A stretch of DNA of 64,000 nucleotides from contig JABJKS010000061.1 of NCBI GenBank assembly GCA_018660265.1, positions 1-64,000 of the forward strand, read 5' to 3'. Under the pieces are notes generated by a model. It did no database searches and was not told where the DNA came from. It saw nothing but the letters and a program-made list of their open reading frames with translations. Source of the stretch: Rhodospirillaceae bacterium. Its GTDB lineage: Bacteria; Pseudomonadota; Alphaproteobacteria; GCA-2731375. Below, piece after piece: positions 8,883 to 17,445 of this stretch. Position 1 is the first letter of the stretch; the number at the start of each line of letters is the position of its first letter. Position numbers and translations under genes: made by a program.

Positions 8883-9392
8883 TTCACGTCCTCGTCCATT
8901 TCCGCTCGCCGCAAAATATTCTCTGAAATAGAGAACAGATCTTTACGAGGGACAAATCAAAAATTTTGTCAAATGCCGGAATACGATTGGTGCCCAATTA
9001 TGTGGGTGCAACGGCTCCAGCAGCATAATTCAGCTTGTTGCCATCTATAAATACCATAGGCATCTGTGGCTGCAAAGGTCACTTCAGGCAATCCTGTAAA
9101 TTTGTTGTACAACTTGTATCCAAGCGTCATTTTGGCTTCCGTAAAAGCTGATTTCTGGAGTGCGACTGCCTCGATATTCGAAAATGAGAATTGGCCACGT
9201 AATTGATCTCCGCTATGCCGTCCCCATTGACCCCCTAATTCAACCCTAACTACCTGATGCCGCAAGAATTGACTATTCGCCGGCCAGCCTGTCTATTACA
9301 TTTGCTGCATCACCAGAATTTAAGATCGTAATCTTGATGCTATTTAATCGGCTTATCGCGTTTCAACAGGCGATTTGGACGTGGAACGATTC
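8883..9392. other. Intergenic region between divergent export and glycosyltransferase genes
   Basis: About 510 bp with visibly higher AT content than the flanking genes. It must carry start signals for both the SLBB gene (minus) and the GT4 gene (plus), but I see no sequence close enough to a consensus promoter to name. A 98-codon minus-strand frame (8969-9265) crosses it without recognisable domains, and I do not call it a gene. Confidence 0.4.
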
Positions 9393-10565
9393 ATGAAAAA
9401 AAAGCCGATCCTACTTTTTGTTGCGAACGAGGTTTATTTTTTTATCTCCCACCGTTTACCTATTGCCCAAGAAGCGCAAAGCAGGGGTTATGATGTGCAT
9501 TTGGCGGCGCCTGGGGATCATGTTTGGGCACCTGCGGGTTTTTCGACGACAGAGCTTGAGCGATTACGGATAACGTTTCACGAGGTTCCCATGTCCCGTC
9601 GTGGGACCCATCCTTTGCAAGAGTTGAAAACCTTTTTTACTCTGTTGCGGATTTATCGCGACTTGCAGCCGGATATCGTTCACCACTTGACCATAAAGCC
9701 AAACTTGTACGGCGGGCTCGCGGCTAGATTGGCGCGCTTGCCAGCCGTTGTTAGTGCTATTACTGGCCTGGGACAGATGTTTGTGGCGAGTGGGGTACGA
9801 TTGCGCCTTCTTCAGCCATTCGTACTGAGAGTCATGCGTTTAGCCCTTGGGCATCGAAATGCGCGAGTGATTATTCAAAACATTAGTGACCGAGATTTTT
9901 TAGTCAAAAATAGCGTAGTTAAAACTGCAAATACCGTTCTGATTCAAGGTTCAGGTGTCGATCTTAGCCAATTCAAACCTGTTCCGGAACCAGACTGTGA
10001 TCCGATTGTGATCCTACCATCACGTTTGATTTGGGAAAAAGGTATCCAAGAATTTGTTGATGCCGCCAGGATACTACGAGAGACGGGGGTGGCGGCACGG
10101 TTTGCTTTGGTGGGCAATACGCATTCTTCCAATCCTCGTGCGGTGCCGGAGGCGATTTTGCAAGCCTGGGACGAAGAGGGCGTGGTCGAATGGTGGGGCC
10201 GGCGGGAGGATATGCCACAGGTTATGGCGGAAAGCCACATTGTCTGTCTGCCTTCAAAATATGGTGAAGGAGTGCCAAAGGTACTTCTCGAAGCTGCTGC
10301 TGCTGGCCGGCCAGTGGTTGCGACTGACACACCAGGGTGTAGAGAGGTTATTGAGGACGGCGTGCAGGGTTTGTTGATCCCAGTGGCCGATAGTGAAGCG
10401 CTGGCGACCGCATTACGGCGGCTGATACTGGATCAGAATGAACGCGTTGCTATGGGAGCTGCGGGCAGGAACAGGGCAGTCCGGGATTTGGATATAGCTG
10501 AAGTTGTTGCTTGTACATTGAGTATCTACGCCGAGCTTCGAGCTTCTAGCCGTAGCGTTAGATGA
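9393..10565 (+). CDS. Glycosyltransferase family 4 (PglA/CapM-like)
   Basis: A 390-residue GT-B retaining glycosyltransferase. The N-terminal Rossmann half begins with a hydrophobic strand (PILLFVANEVYFF) and has DIVHHLTIKPNLYG near residues 92-105. The C-terminal half has LPSRLIWEKGI and the E-x7-E nucleotide-sugar signature in EGVPKVLLE, followed by AAAAGRPVVATD. Close motif resemblance is to the PglA/CapM group, which adds a hexose or N-acetylhexosamine to undecaprenyl-linked intermediates at the cytoplasmic face. The ATG at 9393, preceded by GTGGAACG, is preferred to an in-frame TTG at 9375. Its stop overlaps a short downstream frame by 4 bp, and GtrA follows 257 bp later. Confidence 0.88.
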   Translation: MKKKPILLFVANEVYFFISHRLPIAQEAQSRGYDVHLAAPGDHVWAPAGFSTTELERLRITFHEVPMSRRGTHPLQELKTFFTLLRIYRDLQPDIVHHLTIKPNLYGGLAARLARLPAVVSAITGLGQMFVASGVRLRLLQPFVLRVMRLALGHRNARVIIQNISDRDFLVKNSVVKTANTVLIQGSGVDLSQFKPVPEPDCDPIVILPSRLIWEKGIQEFVDAARILRETGVAARFALVGNTHSSNPRAVPEAILQAWDEEGVVEWWGRREDMPQVMAESHIVCLPSKYGEGVPKVLLEAAAAGRPVVATDTPGCREVIEDGVQGLLIPVADSEALATALRRLILDQNERVAMGAAGRNRAVRDLDIAEVVACTLSIYAELRASSRSVR

Positions 10566-10819
10566 GTATCGATCCGGTGAATTCTGGGCTGATTGCGGGA
10601 ACTCCAATTGCGTTATCTGGCTTGACGATGCGCGAGGGAACTTGGGGGACTGGTGCACCGCCCGTCCCGCAGCACCGGAAACCTGCCCACATTGGTTGCG
10701 TAATCAAGGGGGGTGCAGTGTCAACAGAGTATGGAATGGTCATTTATGGGGAAGGTTTGCGCGGTTGTGCTATCATATCTGCCATTTGTCAGGAAATTTA
10801 TATTGTCGAGGTGCCGTAG
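10562..10819 (+). CDS. Possible small unidentified protein (85 aa)
   Basis: This frame starts with ATG overlapping the preceding stop as ATGA and ends 3 bp before the GtrA start, so it fills the gap exactly. That arrangement favours translation. However, the protein is glycine-rich, has no clear domain, signal or helix pattern, and resembles nothing I recognise. It may be chance or a decayed gene. Confidence 0.25.
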   Translation: MSIDPVNSGLIAGTPIALSGLTMREGTWGTGAPPVPQHRKPAHIGCVIKGGAVSTEYGMVIYGEGLRGCAIISAICQEIYIVEVP

Positions 10820-10822
10820 TTA

Positions 10823-11320
10823 ATGTCGTTGCGCTTGTTTGCCTATAAAGTCCACCAGAAATCACGCGCTCATTCGAAAGAAGTGCAAAGATTTTTAGTC
10901 GTCGGCACCAGCAATTTTGTCTTTAGTTACACGATCTATCTGATCGCCAATATCTTTCTTTCTTATTCTCTAGCATTCACCATTTCATTCGCTGCTGGGA
11001 TACTATTCTCGGCTTATTGGAATTCGCGGATATCGTTTTCGACGCCCTTGACATCTAGGCGTCTCGCCATTTTTGCGGTTGTATGTGTGATAAATTACCT
11101 GGTTGGCTTGCTGATCCTCAATTTTCTTGTCGAGACAATTGGAGTCTATGAATCCCTTGCCCCGATTTTGGTTATTATTGCGATGATCCCCCTCAGTTTT
11201 ATTGGCACACGGCTTGCCTTGGTCGGTTCGCTGACAATGGATGCCCAGGGTTTGGATAAAACGGGCGTTAGAGATGACGACGACGAGGTCAGTAGAACCG
11301 AGAGAATGCGACCGAAGTAA
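10823..11320 (+). CDS. GtrA-family small membrane protein (putative polyprenyl-phosphate-sugar flippase)
   Basis: A 165-residue protein with four hydrophobic helices (about residues 25-45, 50-70, 85-110 and 115-140) and a charged C-terminal tail. The opening pattern (VQRFLVVGTSNFVFSY) and the conserved SAYWNSRISF after helix 2 are hallmarks of the GtrA/DPMS family, which is proposed to flip undecaprenyl-phosphate-linked sugars across the inner membrane. GAGGTG lies about 9 bases before the ATG. The gene meets the GtrB-like GT2 gene tail to tail with 4 bp between, so the two halves of a Gtr-type system are adjacent although on opposite strands. Confidence 0.88.
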   Translation: MSLRLFAYKVHQKSRAHSKEVQRFLVVGTSNFVFSYTIYLIANIFLSYSLAFTISFAAGILFSAYWNSRISFSTPLTSRRLAIFAVVCVINYLVGLLILNFLVETIGVYESLAPILVIIAMIPLSFIGTRLALVGSLTMDAQGLDKTGVRDDDDEVSRTERMRPK

Positions 11321-11324
11321 AGTG

Positions 11325-12503
11325 TTACCCTCGCTTCCTCTTGAGCTGCAATACATCTAATGCGAATTTCGAAAATATAATTTGTACGCTTAACATGATC
11401 AAAAGCGTGGCCGGGATGATGCTCCTGATAACGTTGGTCGGCAACTCACCATATCCGACAGTCCGCCATTCCATTAATGCCCAGTATATAATCCCTAAAC
11501 CGGCAATTATGCCGATAAGTCCGAGTAAAATGCCGAATTCAAGGCTAATATTGTAGACGAAGGCGACAACGCGCGACCGCTTTGGCGTCAAACCTTCAAG
11601 CTCAGTAAAAGCCTTTGTGAAGACACCGAAGCCCACTAATTGAAAGCCGATGAGCGTTAGGGCCGCGCCCACCATTTGTGAATTCATGCTGAAGGCTAGC
11701 GAGCCAATATGCACCGGCGAAATCATGATTGTCGCAACGGAGGTGAGCCCAATGGCGAACATTGCCAGGCCTGGATAAATGAAAAGCCACAGGGGGCTAA
11801 AGAGCAACATGAAGCGTAGATGACGCCAGCCATCCCGCCAGCTGCGTAGATGCGGACTACGCGTGCGTCCATCGCAATGCAAAGTTATGGGAACTTCGGC
11901 GTTCTTAACATTCAACAACGCCGACTTGATTACCATTTCGCTGGCGAATTCCATCCCCGTCGTATGTAAATCAAGGCGATCAAATAAGTCCCTGCGAAAG
12001 CCCCGCATACCGCAATTGTTGTCATGATACCGGGTTTTGAAAAATAACCGGCTGATGGCCGTAAGGACCGGCGTGCCAACGTGCTGGTGCATCCACGGCA
12101 TGGCACCGGGAATAATCCGACCGCCGCCGCTCGGCAATCGGCAACCCATGACGAATTCATGACCTTGGCGCAACGGTTCTACGAATACTCCCAGTTCGCC
12201 AAAGTCATAAGAATCGTCAGCATCCCCCATGATGATAAATTTGCCCTTGGCTTGCGCTATGCCGCCCGCAATCGCGGCACCATAACCTTTTTCCGGCACG
12301 ATGACGACGCGGGCGCCAGCCGCTTCTGCAAGCTCCATCGATTTGTCGGTACTGCCATTATCCGCAACAATGATCTCACCCACGATATCGAGGCGCTCGA
12401 ATTCTGCTTGCGCTTTGGTGATGCACGTCACAACCGTTTCGGCCTCGTTCAAACATGGCATTACGATTGTAACCTCGATGGCAGTATCACTCATGGATCC
12501 CAT
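11325..12503 (-). CDS. Membrane-anchored family-2 glycosyltransferase, GtrB/DPM1-like
   Basis: A 392-residue protein with an N-terminal GT2 (GT-A) domain: VTIVMPCLNEAETV, then EIIVADNGSTD, the DADDSYD metal-binding motif near residue 95, and a DNNCGMRGF acceptor-loop motif near 160. Four or more C-terminal membrane helices follow from about residue 235. Proteins of this layout move a sugar from a nucleotide donor to undecaprenyl phosphate. A second ATG three codons in (12494) is an equally plausible start. It is divergent from the split transketolase genes and converges with GtrA. It carries a longer membrane tail than GtrB or ArnC, so it may form a subfamily of its own. Confidence 0.85.
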   Translation of the reverse strand: MGSMSDTAIEVTIVMPCLNEAETVVTCITKAQAEFERLDIVGEIIVADNGSTDKSMELAEAAGARVVIVPEKGYGAAIAGGIAQAKGKFIIMGDADDSYDFGELGVFVEPLRQGHEFVMGCRLPSGGGRIIPGAMPWMHQHVGTPVLTAISRLFFKTRYHDNNCGMRGFRRDLFDRLDLHTTGMEFASEMVIKSALLNVKNAEVPITLHCDGRTRSPHLRSWRDGWRHLRFMLLFSPLWLFIYPGLAMFAIGLTSVATIMISPVHIGSLAFSMNSQMVGAALTLIGFQLVGFGVFTKAFTELEGLTPKRSRVVAFVYNISLEFGILLGLIGIIAGLGIIYWALMEWRTVGYGELPTNVIRSIIPATLLIMLSVQIIFSKFALDVLQLKRKRG

Positions 12504-12827
12504 TTTCTTCGTTACTCATAATTGGTTGTGGCTGGATCCCAGCGTTGGGGCGATTATATTTCGGCCAAGTTTCAAAAGTGGCAGGAATAAAGATTGCTCG
12601 CGCCGCATCTCTGACTAGCAAGCTGCTGATCGAGAATGAGCTTGACTTGTTCTATGTGCCATCGGAAATAAGTGCCAGCTAAATGATGCCCGCGACAATC
12701 GATAATTTTATCGTTTTCATTCGGCAGATAAGACACTGACGGTGGCAACCTTGGACTATGAACAGGAACTGCAAAATTTCTAAGTCATTTTGCTCCAATA
12801 ATGGGTGTTTTTCCAGGGAATTTCTGA
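12504..12827. other. Intergenic region between divergent GT2 and transketolase genes
   Basis: A 324-bp AT-rich spacer that should hold promoters for both flanking genes. CAGGGA lies about 8 bases before the ATG at 12828 and is the likely ribosome site of the transketolase gene. I see no hairpin with a T-run and no repeat. Confidence 0.4.
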
Positions 12828-13685
12828 ATGAATGATGGATTGGACGATGTTCGTGCCGAGACTTTAACGCATTGCAATGATAGCATTGATCTTGCACGCA
12901 GGGCGCGTTTGCACGTGCTGCAAATGGTTCATCACGCCAACGCATCGCATGTAGGTACTTGTTTCTCGATCGCTGATATTTTGGCGGTGCTCTATTCGGG
13001 AATATTGCGCGTGGATCCCAGCCAACCGCAGCACCCGGATCGTGACCGGTTCATTTTGTCAAAAGGCCATGCAGCGGCAGTATTATATTCAATTTTGGCC
13101 GAAAGCGGTTATTTTCCACATACATTTCTGGGCAAGTTTTGTGATGACCATAGCCCGCTTGCCGGGCATGCCACCCACAAAGATGTACCCGGTGTTGAGG
13201 TTTCGACCGGCGCGCTGGGGCATGGCTTATCTTTGGGTTGCGGCATGGCCCTTGCTGGGCGATGCGCGGCGACGCCTTTTAGCGTTTATGTGGCATTGAG
13301 TGATGGAGAACTTAATGAAGGCGCCATCTGGGAAGCCGCGATGTTTGCGGGACATCATGGATTGTCCAATTTGACAGCGATTGTTGATGCCAACGGATTG
13401 CAGGGTTTCGGCACTGTTCGTGAGGTACTCAATCTGGAACCTTTGGCTGACAAGTGGGCCGCATCCGGCTGGTCGGTGGCGGAGGTCGATGGACACGATC
13501 ACCCTGGCCTTCGCCATGCAATGACGCAGGCGGCGGCACGGCAAAAGACGCCAACCGTCATTATTGCCCGTACCGTCAAGGGGAAGGGGGTGTCATTTAT
13601 GGAGAATAAACTTGAATGGCACTATCGCTCTCCCAATGACGAACAGTTGGCTCAAGCCAGCGCGGAGTTGGAAGGCGCGTCATGA
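12828..13685 (+). CDS. Transketolase-like enzyme, N-terminal (thiamine-diphosphate pyrophosphate-binding) subunit
   Basis: A 285-residue protein equal to the N-terminal ThDP-binding domain of transketolase. Seen: HHANASHVGT near residues 35-43, ILSKGHAA near 76-83, GALGHGLSLG near 128-137, and the ThDP/Mg motif that starts SDGELNEG at 158-165 (Ser replaces the usual first Gly) and ends at Asn189. Its stop overlaps the start of the C-terminal subunit gene as ATGA, so the two are coupled and should form an alpha2-beta2 enzyme. Transketolases move a two-carbon ketol unit between sugars. Placement beside CDP-sugar genes suggests a specialised role rather than the pentose-phosphate pathway. Confidence 0.9.
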   Translation: MNDGLDDVRAETLTHCNDSIDLARRARLHVLQMVHHANASHVGTCFSIADILAVLYSGILRVDPSQPQHPDRDRFILSKGHAAAVLYSILAESGYFPHTFLGKFCDDHSPLAGHATHKDVPGVEVSTGALGHGLSLGCGMALAGRCAATPFSVYVALSDGELNEGAIWEAAMFAGHHGLSNLTAIVDANGLQGFGTVREVLNLEPLADKWAASGWSVAEVDGHDHPGLRHAMTQAAARQKTPTVIIARTVKGKGVSFMENKLEWHYRSPNDEQLAQASAELEGAS

Positions 13686-14626
13686 GAAACGCGTTGATAG
13701 ACCTCTTATGTGAGTTAGCGGACAATGATCCGGATATTTGGTTGCTAACGGCGGATCTTGGGTACTCGGTGTTAGAACGTTTCGCGGAGCGCTTTCCCGA
13801 ACGTTATATCAACGTCGGCGTGGCAGAGCAGAATATGGTGGGCATTGCGGCGGGGTTGGCATTGAGCGGCAAGCGGGTGGTCATCTATTCGATCGTCAAT
13901 TTCGTGACCATGCGCTGCCTGGAACAAATCCGCAATGATATCTGCGCCCATGGTGCCAACGTTGTGATCGTCGGGGTTGGCGCGGGTTATTCCTATGGTG
14001 CCCAGGGCTACACCCATCATGGTCTCGAAGATATTTCTGTGATGCGGGCATTGCCCGGCCTCGACGTTACCGCACCGGGCAATTGTTTAGAGGCTGAAGC
14101 GGTGCTGCGCGTAGCCATGCAGCATGATGGCCCTACCTACATACGCCTGGAAAAGGATGCGGGCGCATCGGCCTCCCTGCCTTTAAAGGACATTGAGCGC
14201 GGCCGGATGGCCTGCTACCGCGAAGGTGGGCATGCCGCGATTGTTGCCACTGGCGGGATGCTCGGTGAAGCACTGGGCGCGGCGGAGCTGTTAGAAAGAG
14301 ATGGTTTGTCAGTCGCGGTATGGAGCTGTCCATGGATTACCCCACTGGATACCGCAACTCTCGACCTCCTGACACAGCGCCATGATGTTATTTTGACAGC
14401 CGAAGAGGGGGTCATAAATGGCGGACTGGGAAGCGCAACGGCGTTGGCGTTGGCGAATGTCGCGGCCAAATCGCGGTTGCTTGTTGCTGGCGTCGGGGAG
14501 GTGTTGTCGGTCCCAACTTTGAGCCAGACGAGCGCACGGAACTACCATGCTTTGGATGCAGCTGGACTGGCTGCGCGCCTTTTAAGCGTTTGCAGCGGCC
14601 ATGAAGTCAGCGATTTGCTCGGCTAG
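13682..14626 (+). CDS. Transketolase-like enzyme, C-terminal (pyrimidine-binding plus C-terminal) subunit
   Basis: A 314-residue protein matching the pyrimidine-binding and C-terminal domains of transketolase. YINVGVAEQNMVGIAAG (near residues 40-56) carries the glutamate that activates the thiamine ring. THHGLEDISVMRALPGL near 115-131 is the family's conserved loop, and a C-terminal regulatory-type fold follows (EEGVINGGLGSA near 240). Split transketolases of this kind occur in archaea and in bacterial secondary and surface-sugar clusters. The last 45 bp overlap the 3' end of the convergent RfbG gene, an unusual fully coding tail overlap. Confidence 0.9.
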   Translation: MRNALIDLLCELADNDPDIWLLTADLGYSVLERFAERFPERYINVGVAEQNMVGIAAGLALSGKRVVIYSIVNFVTMRCLEQIRNDICAHGANVVIVGVGAGYSYGAQGYTHHGLEDISVMRALPGLDVTAPGNCLEAEAVLRVAMQHDGPTYIRLEKDAGASASLPLKDIERGRMACYREGGHAAIVATGGMLGEALGAAELLERDGLSVAVWSCPWITPLDTATLDLLTQRHDVILTAEEGVINGGLGSATALALANVAAKSRLLVAGVGEVLSVPTLSQTSARNYHALDAAGLAARLLSVCSGHEVSDLLG

Positions 14627-15652
14627 CAAATGTTCCACACTGTCGCCTGAATAATGGGCACGATACCACCTGATTGTCTCTGTAATGGCCGCCTCGTAGC
14701 CATAGACAGGACGCCAACCCAAATCGTTTCGAATGGCGCTGCAATCTAGAGCAAGATACGACGCCTCAATGGGGGCATCGCTTTCCAGGTGATGGGTATC
14801 GATCCACTTCCCCTGTCCCCAGGCTGAAATGGACAGATCCGCGATGTCGCCGACGCAAAGTAGTTTTTCGGCATTGGGACCAATGTTGTAGCTTGCCGCT
14901 ACGCCTTCTGGTTCAGCTATCAGCGCTTGCCCCACGTTCAAATAGCCATAAAGACAATCGATGACATGTTGCCAGGGGCGCACCATCAGAGGATTTCGGA
15001 CCGCTACGTCCTGTCCCGCGGACAAAGCGCGGACGATATCCGGAAGAAGACGGTCCTCGTTCCAATCACCGCCTCCGATCACGTTGCCCGCTCTCACGGT
15101 GACTGTTGGGGGAAGGTCGGAAAAGACCCGGTATGCGGCTACGGCCATTTCAGCGGCGGCTTTGCTGGCGCTATAGGGATCATCTCCGCCTAAGGCAGCT
15201 GTTTCTTTAAAAGCCTGCCCGCCACTTGAATTGCGATAGACCTTATCGCTGGTGGCAAGCACAATTGCCTTTATCTTGGGGTGCGCCCTGGCACATTCGA
15301 GCAGGTTCGCCGTGCCTTGTGCGTTGGTTTCGAAGGTTGCCAATGGTTCCCTGTAGGCTCGTCGAACCAGAGCCTGACCGGCGAGATGAAAGACAATATC
15401 GGGTTGCGCCTTGGTTAAAGCCTGTGCCAAGGCAGCGCGATCACGAATATCGCCACGAATATCGCTGCAATGGTTCGTCAAGCCAAGGATGCCAAAGAGG
15501 TCGGGCGCGCTTATCGGCTGGGTCAGTGAAAACCCGCAGACCTCCGCCCCAAGCTGAAGCAGCCAGCTGGTCAACCAGGAGCCTTTGAAGCCAGTATGTC
15601 CGGTGACGAAAACGCGTTTTCCGGCATATGTGGCACTTAGCGGTGTGCTCAT
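14582..15652 (-). CDS. rfbG: CDP-glucose 4,6-dehydratase
   Basis: A 356-residue extended short-chain dehydrogenase. The NAD-binding motif is GHTGFKGSW (near residues 18-26), a variant characteristic of CDP-glucose 4,6-dehydratases. SDKVY (near 134) and YSASK (near 157) supply the catalytic Ser/Thr-Tyr-Lys set, and RAGNVIGGGDW (near 185) is also typical of RfbG. It converts CDP-glucose to CDP-4-keto-6-deoxyglucose in the cytoplasm. It is the last gene of the ten-gene minus-strand operon and lies 7 bp after RfbF, which supplies its substrate. No RfbH-type 3-dehydrase is present, so the 3-hydroxyl is probably kept. The 3' end overlaps the convergent transketolase gene. Confidence 0.95.
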   Translation of the reverse strand: MSTPLSATYAGKRVFVTGHTGFKGSWLTSWLLQLGAEVCGFSLTQPISAPDLFGILGLTNHCSDIRGDIRDRAALAQALTKAQPDIVFHLAGQALVRRAYREPLATFETNAQGTANLLECARAHPKIKAIVLATSDKVYRNSSGGQAFKETAALGGDDPYSASKAAAEMAVAAYRVFSDLPPTVTVRAGNVIGGGDWNEDRLLPDIVRALSAGQDVAVRNPLMVRPWQHVIDCLYGYLNVGQALIAEPEGVAASYNIGPNAEKLLCVGDIADLSISAWGQGKWIDTHHLESDAPIEASYLALDCSAIRNDLGWRPVYGYEAAITETIRWYRAHYSGDSVEHLLAEQIADFMAAANA

Positions 15653-15659
15653 AGGGATC

Positions 15660-16478
15660 TTACCAAATTTTCCAAGGAGCCTCGTCGTTCGCCCAAAGAT
15701 TATTCAGGTTCTCAAAATCCATATGATTGTCCATAGGCATCCAAAAGCCGTGGTGGCGATATACAGCCATGCCACCTTCCCGCGCAACATTGCGCAGGGC
15801 CTGGCTTTCCAGAATGCAGTTTTCGCCTTCATCCAGATAACGCGGGATGAAATCCTTGTTCATGACCATGAATCCGCCGGATATATAGCCTTCGCTCGCC
15901 TGGGGCTTCTCAGCAAAATCAAGAATGTGGTTATCTTCAATTTCGATATGACCAAAGCGCGTTGGTGGATGAACGCCGGTAACAGTGACGCTGGCATTCA
16001 TCTCACGGTGGCGCGTCAGAGAGGCGGCAATGTCGATGTCACCAACACCGTCACCGTAGGTGAACAGAAACTCGTCATTATCAATATATTTGGCAACCCG
16101 CGCCAGCCGCCCGCCTGTTCCGGTCTCTGGACCTGTTTCGGCTAAAGTGATAGTCCAGCCGGGATCGGGCAATCCGCGATCATGATATGTAATTTCGGGC
16201 AAGCTGGAGCCGTTTGAAAAGTCGAGCGTGACATCGCTGGTGCGCGAACGGTAGTTATGAAAATAATCGCGAATTTCGTCGCCTTTATAACCCAGACATA
16301 GAATGAATTTTCTAAACCCCTGTTGGGCGTAAATCATCATGATGTGCCACAAGATTGGATGATCGCCTATGCGCAAGAGCGGTTTGGGCAACAATTCGGA
16401 TACCTGGCGGATACGTACGCCCTTGCCGCCGCAAAGGATAACGACGGGAATATCCGATCGTTCTTGCATATTGGTCAT
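15660..16478 (-). CDS. rfbF: Glucose-1-phosphate cytidylyltransferase
   Basis: A 272-residue nucleotidyltransferase. The N-terminal signature ILCGGKGVRIRQ (near residues 14-25) with PKPLLRIGDHPILWHIM is the sugar-1-phosphate nucleotidyltransferase pattern, and the LGYKGDEIRDYF segment is typical of RfbF. It makes CDP-glucose from glucose-1-phosphate and CTP. The GYISGGFMVM and DEGENCILE segments in the second half also fit the family. The full expected length is present. It lies 1 bp after the GT2 gene and 7 bp before RfbG. Confidence 0.95.
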   Translation of the reverse strand: MTNMQERSDIPVVILCGGKGVRIRQVSELLPKPLLRIGDHPILWHIMMIYAQQGFRKFILCLGYKGDEIRDYFHNYRSRTSDVTLDFSNGSSLPEITYHDRGLPDPGWTITLAETGPETGTGGRLARVAKYIDNDEFLFTYGDGVGDIDIAASLTRHREMNASVTVTGVHPPTRFGHIEIEDNHILDFAEKPQASEGYISGGFMVMNKDFIPRYLDEGENCILESQALRNVAREGGMAVYRHHGFWMPMDNHMDFENLNNLWANDEAPWKIW

Positions 16479-16479
16479 G

Positions 16480-17445
16480 CTATGAATTTCCGCTATCCGT
16501 TTTGAAATTTATCCGCTCGGCCTCAATAACAAGTGGCCTTTGGCGCACTTGGGCATGAATGCTAAGGATGTATTCCCCCAGCACGCCTAGAAAGAACAGT
16601 TGTATGCCGCCAAAGAAAAATAGACCAACAATCAGTGTCGCGATCCCCGGCTGGGCAAATTCTCGGAACCAGATTAAAGTCACAAGAAAGCTGATAATAG
16701 AATAGGCTAGGGCGAGCGTCGCAATTATAATACCAGCCGCCAAAATCAGCCGCATTGGCACCACCGAGAACGAGGTAAGACCGTTCAGGGCGATATCGAC
16801 CAAACGATAAAAGTTCATGCTGCTACGACCGGATTTACGTTCTGCAACCGTGTATTCAATGCCAATACCAGGAAAGCCGCAACTTGCGATCATGCCACGT
16901 AAATAGGGACGGCGATCGTCAAATTCGCGCAATACTTCCACAACTTCGCGGTCAATTAGTTGAAATTCGCCGACGTCGCGAGGAATAGGGAATTCCGCCA
17001 TGCGGTTCACCGCGCGGTAAAAAATTTTTCGACAAGCCTTCAGTGCGAAGCTTTCGCGGCGGCCGCGGCGAACCCCGTAGACGATCTTGGTGCCCTTTCG
17101 CCATTCGAGGACGAATTTCGGAATCATTTCGACCGGGTCCTGAAGGTCCGCAGGTAACAATACGACGACAGCATTACCGCGCGCGGCCCGAAGGGCATTG
17201 AGCATGCTTCGTTCAGCCCCAAAATTGCGCCGATTTACAATGGCCCGGACATTGCTGTCCCCGGCGCAAATCTCCCGCAAAATCTCGACTGTCCGATCAT
17301 TGGAGGCATTGTCGCTAAAAATATGCTCGAGCGCGCAATCAGGCAGCTCGGCTTGAAAGATGTCACGCACGGCGGCATGGCAACGCGCGACATTTGCTTC
17401 TTCGTTAAAGGTTGGCGTGATGACGGTAATAAGCTGTTTCATCAT
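16480..17445 (-). CDS. Family-2 glycosyltransferase with C-terminal membrane helices, ArnC/GtrB-like
   Basis: A 321-residue protein. The N-terminal GT-A domain shows VITPTFNEEANV, FSDNASNDRT and the metal motif PADLQDP (near residue 99), then GEFQLIDREV (near 163). Two membrane helices lie at about residues 235-260 and 268-292. This is the ArnC/GtrB layout: transfer of a sugar from a nucleotide donor to undecaprenyl phosphate at the inner face of the cytoplasmic membrane. ATGA overlap with the methyltransferase gene upstream and a 1-bp gap to RfbF place it inside the CDP-sugar operon, so its donor is probably the operon's own CDP-sugar product. That last point is inference from context. Confidence 0.87.
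   Translation of the reverse strand: MMKQLITVITPTFNEEANVARCHAAVRDIFQAELPDCALEHIFSDNASNDRTVEILREICAGDSNVRAIVNRRNFGAERSMLNALRAARGNAVVVLLPADLQDPVEMIPKFVLEWRKGTKIVYGVRRGRRESFALKACRKIFYRAVNRMAEFPIPRDVGEFQLIDREVVEVLREFDDRRPYLRGMIASCGFPGIGIEYTVAERKSGRSSMNFYRLVDIALNGLTSFSVVPMRLILAAGIIIATLALAYSIISFLVTLIWFREFAQPGIATLIVGLFFFGGIQLFFLGVLGEYILSIHAQVRQRPLVIEAERINFKTDSGNS

Noticed and set aside
8969-9265. A 98-codon minus-strand frame in the gap between the SLBB and GT4 genes
   Set aside because: No recognised motif, unusual tryptophan and cysteine content, and it occupies the space where divergent promoters are expected. A faint outer-membrane-like pattern in its middle was too weak to call.
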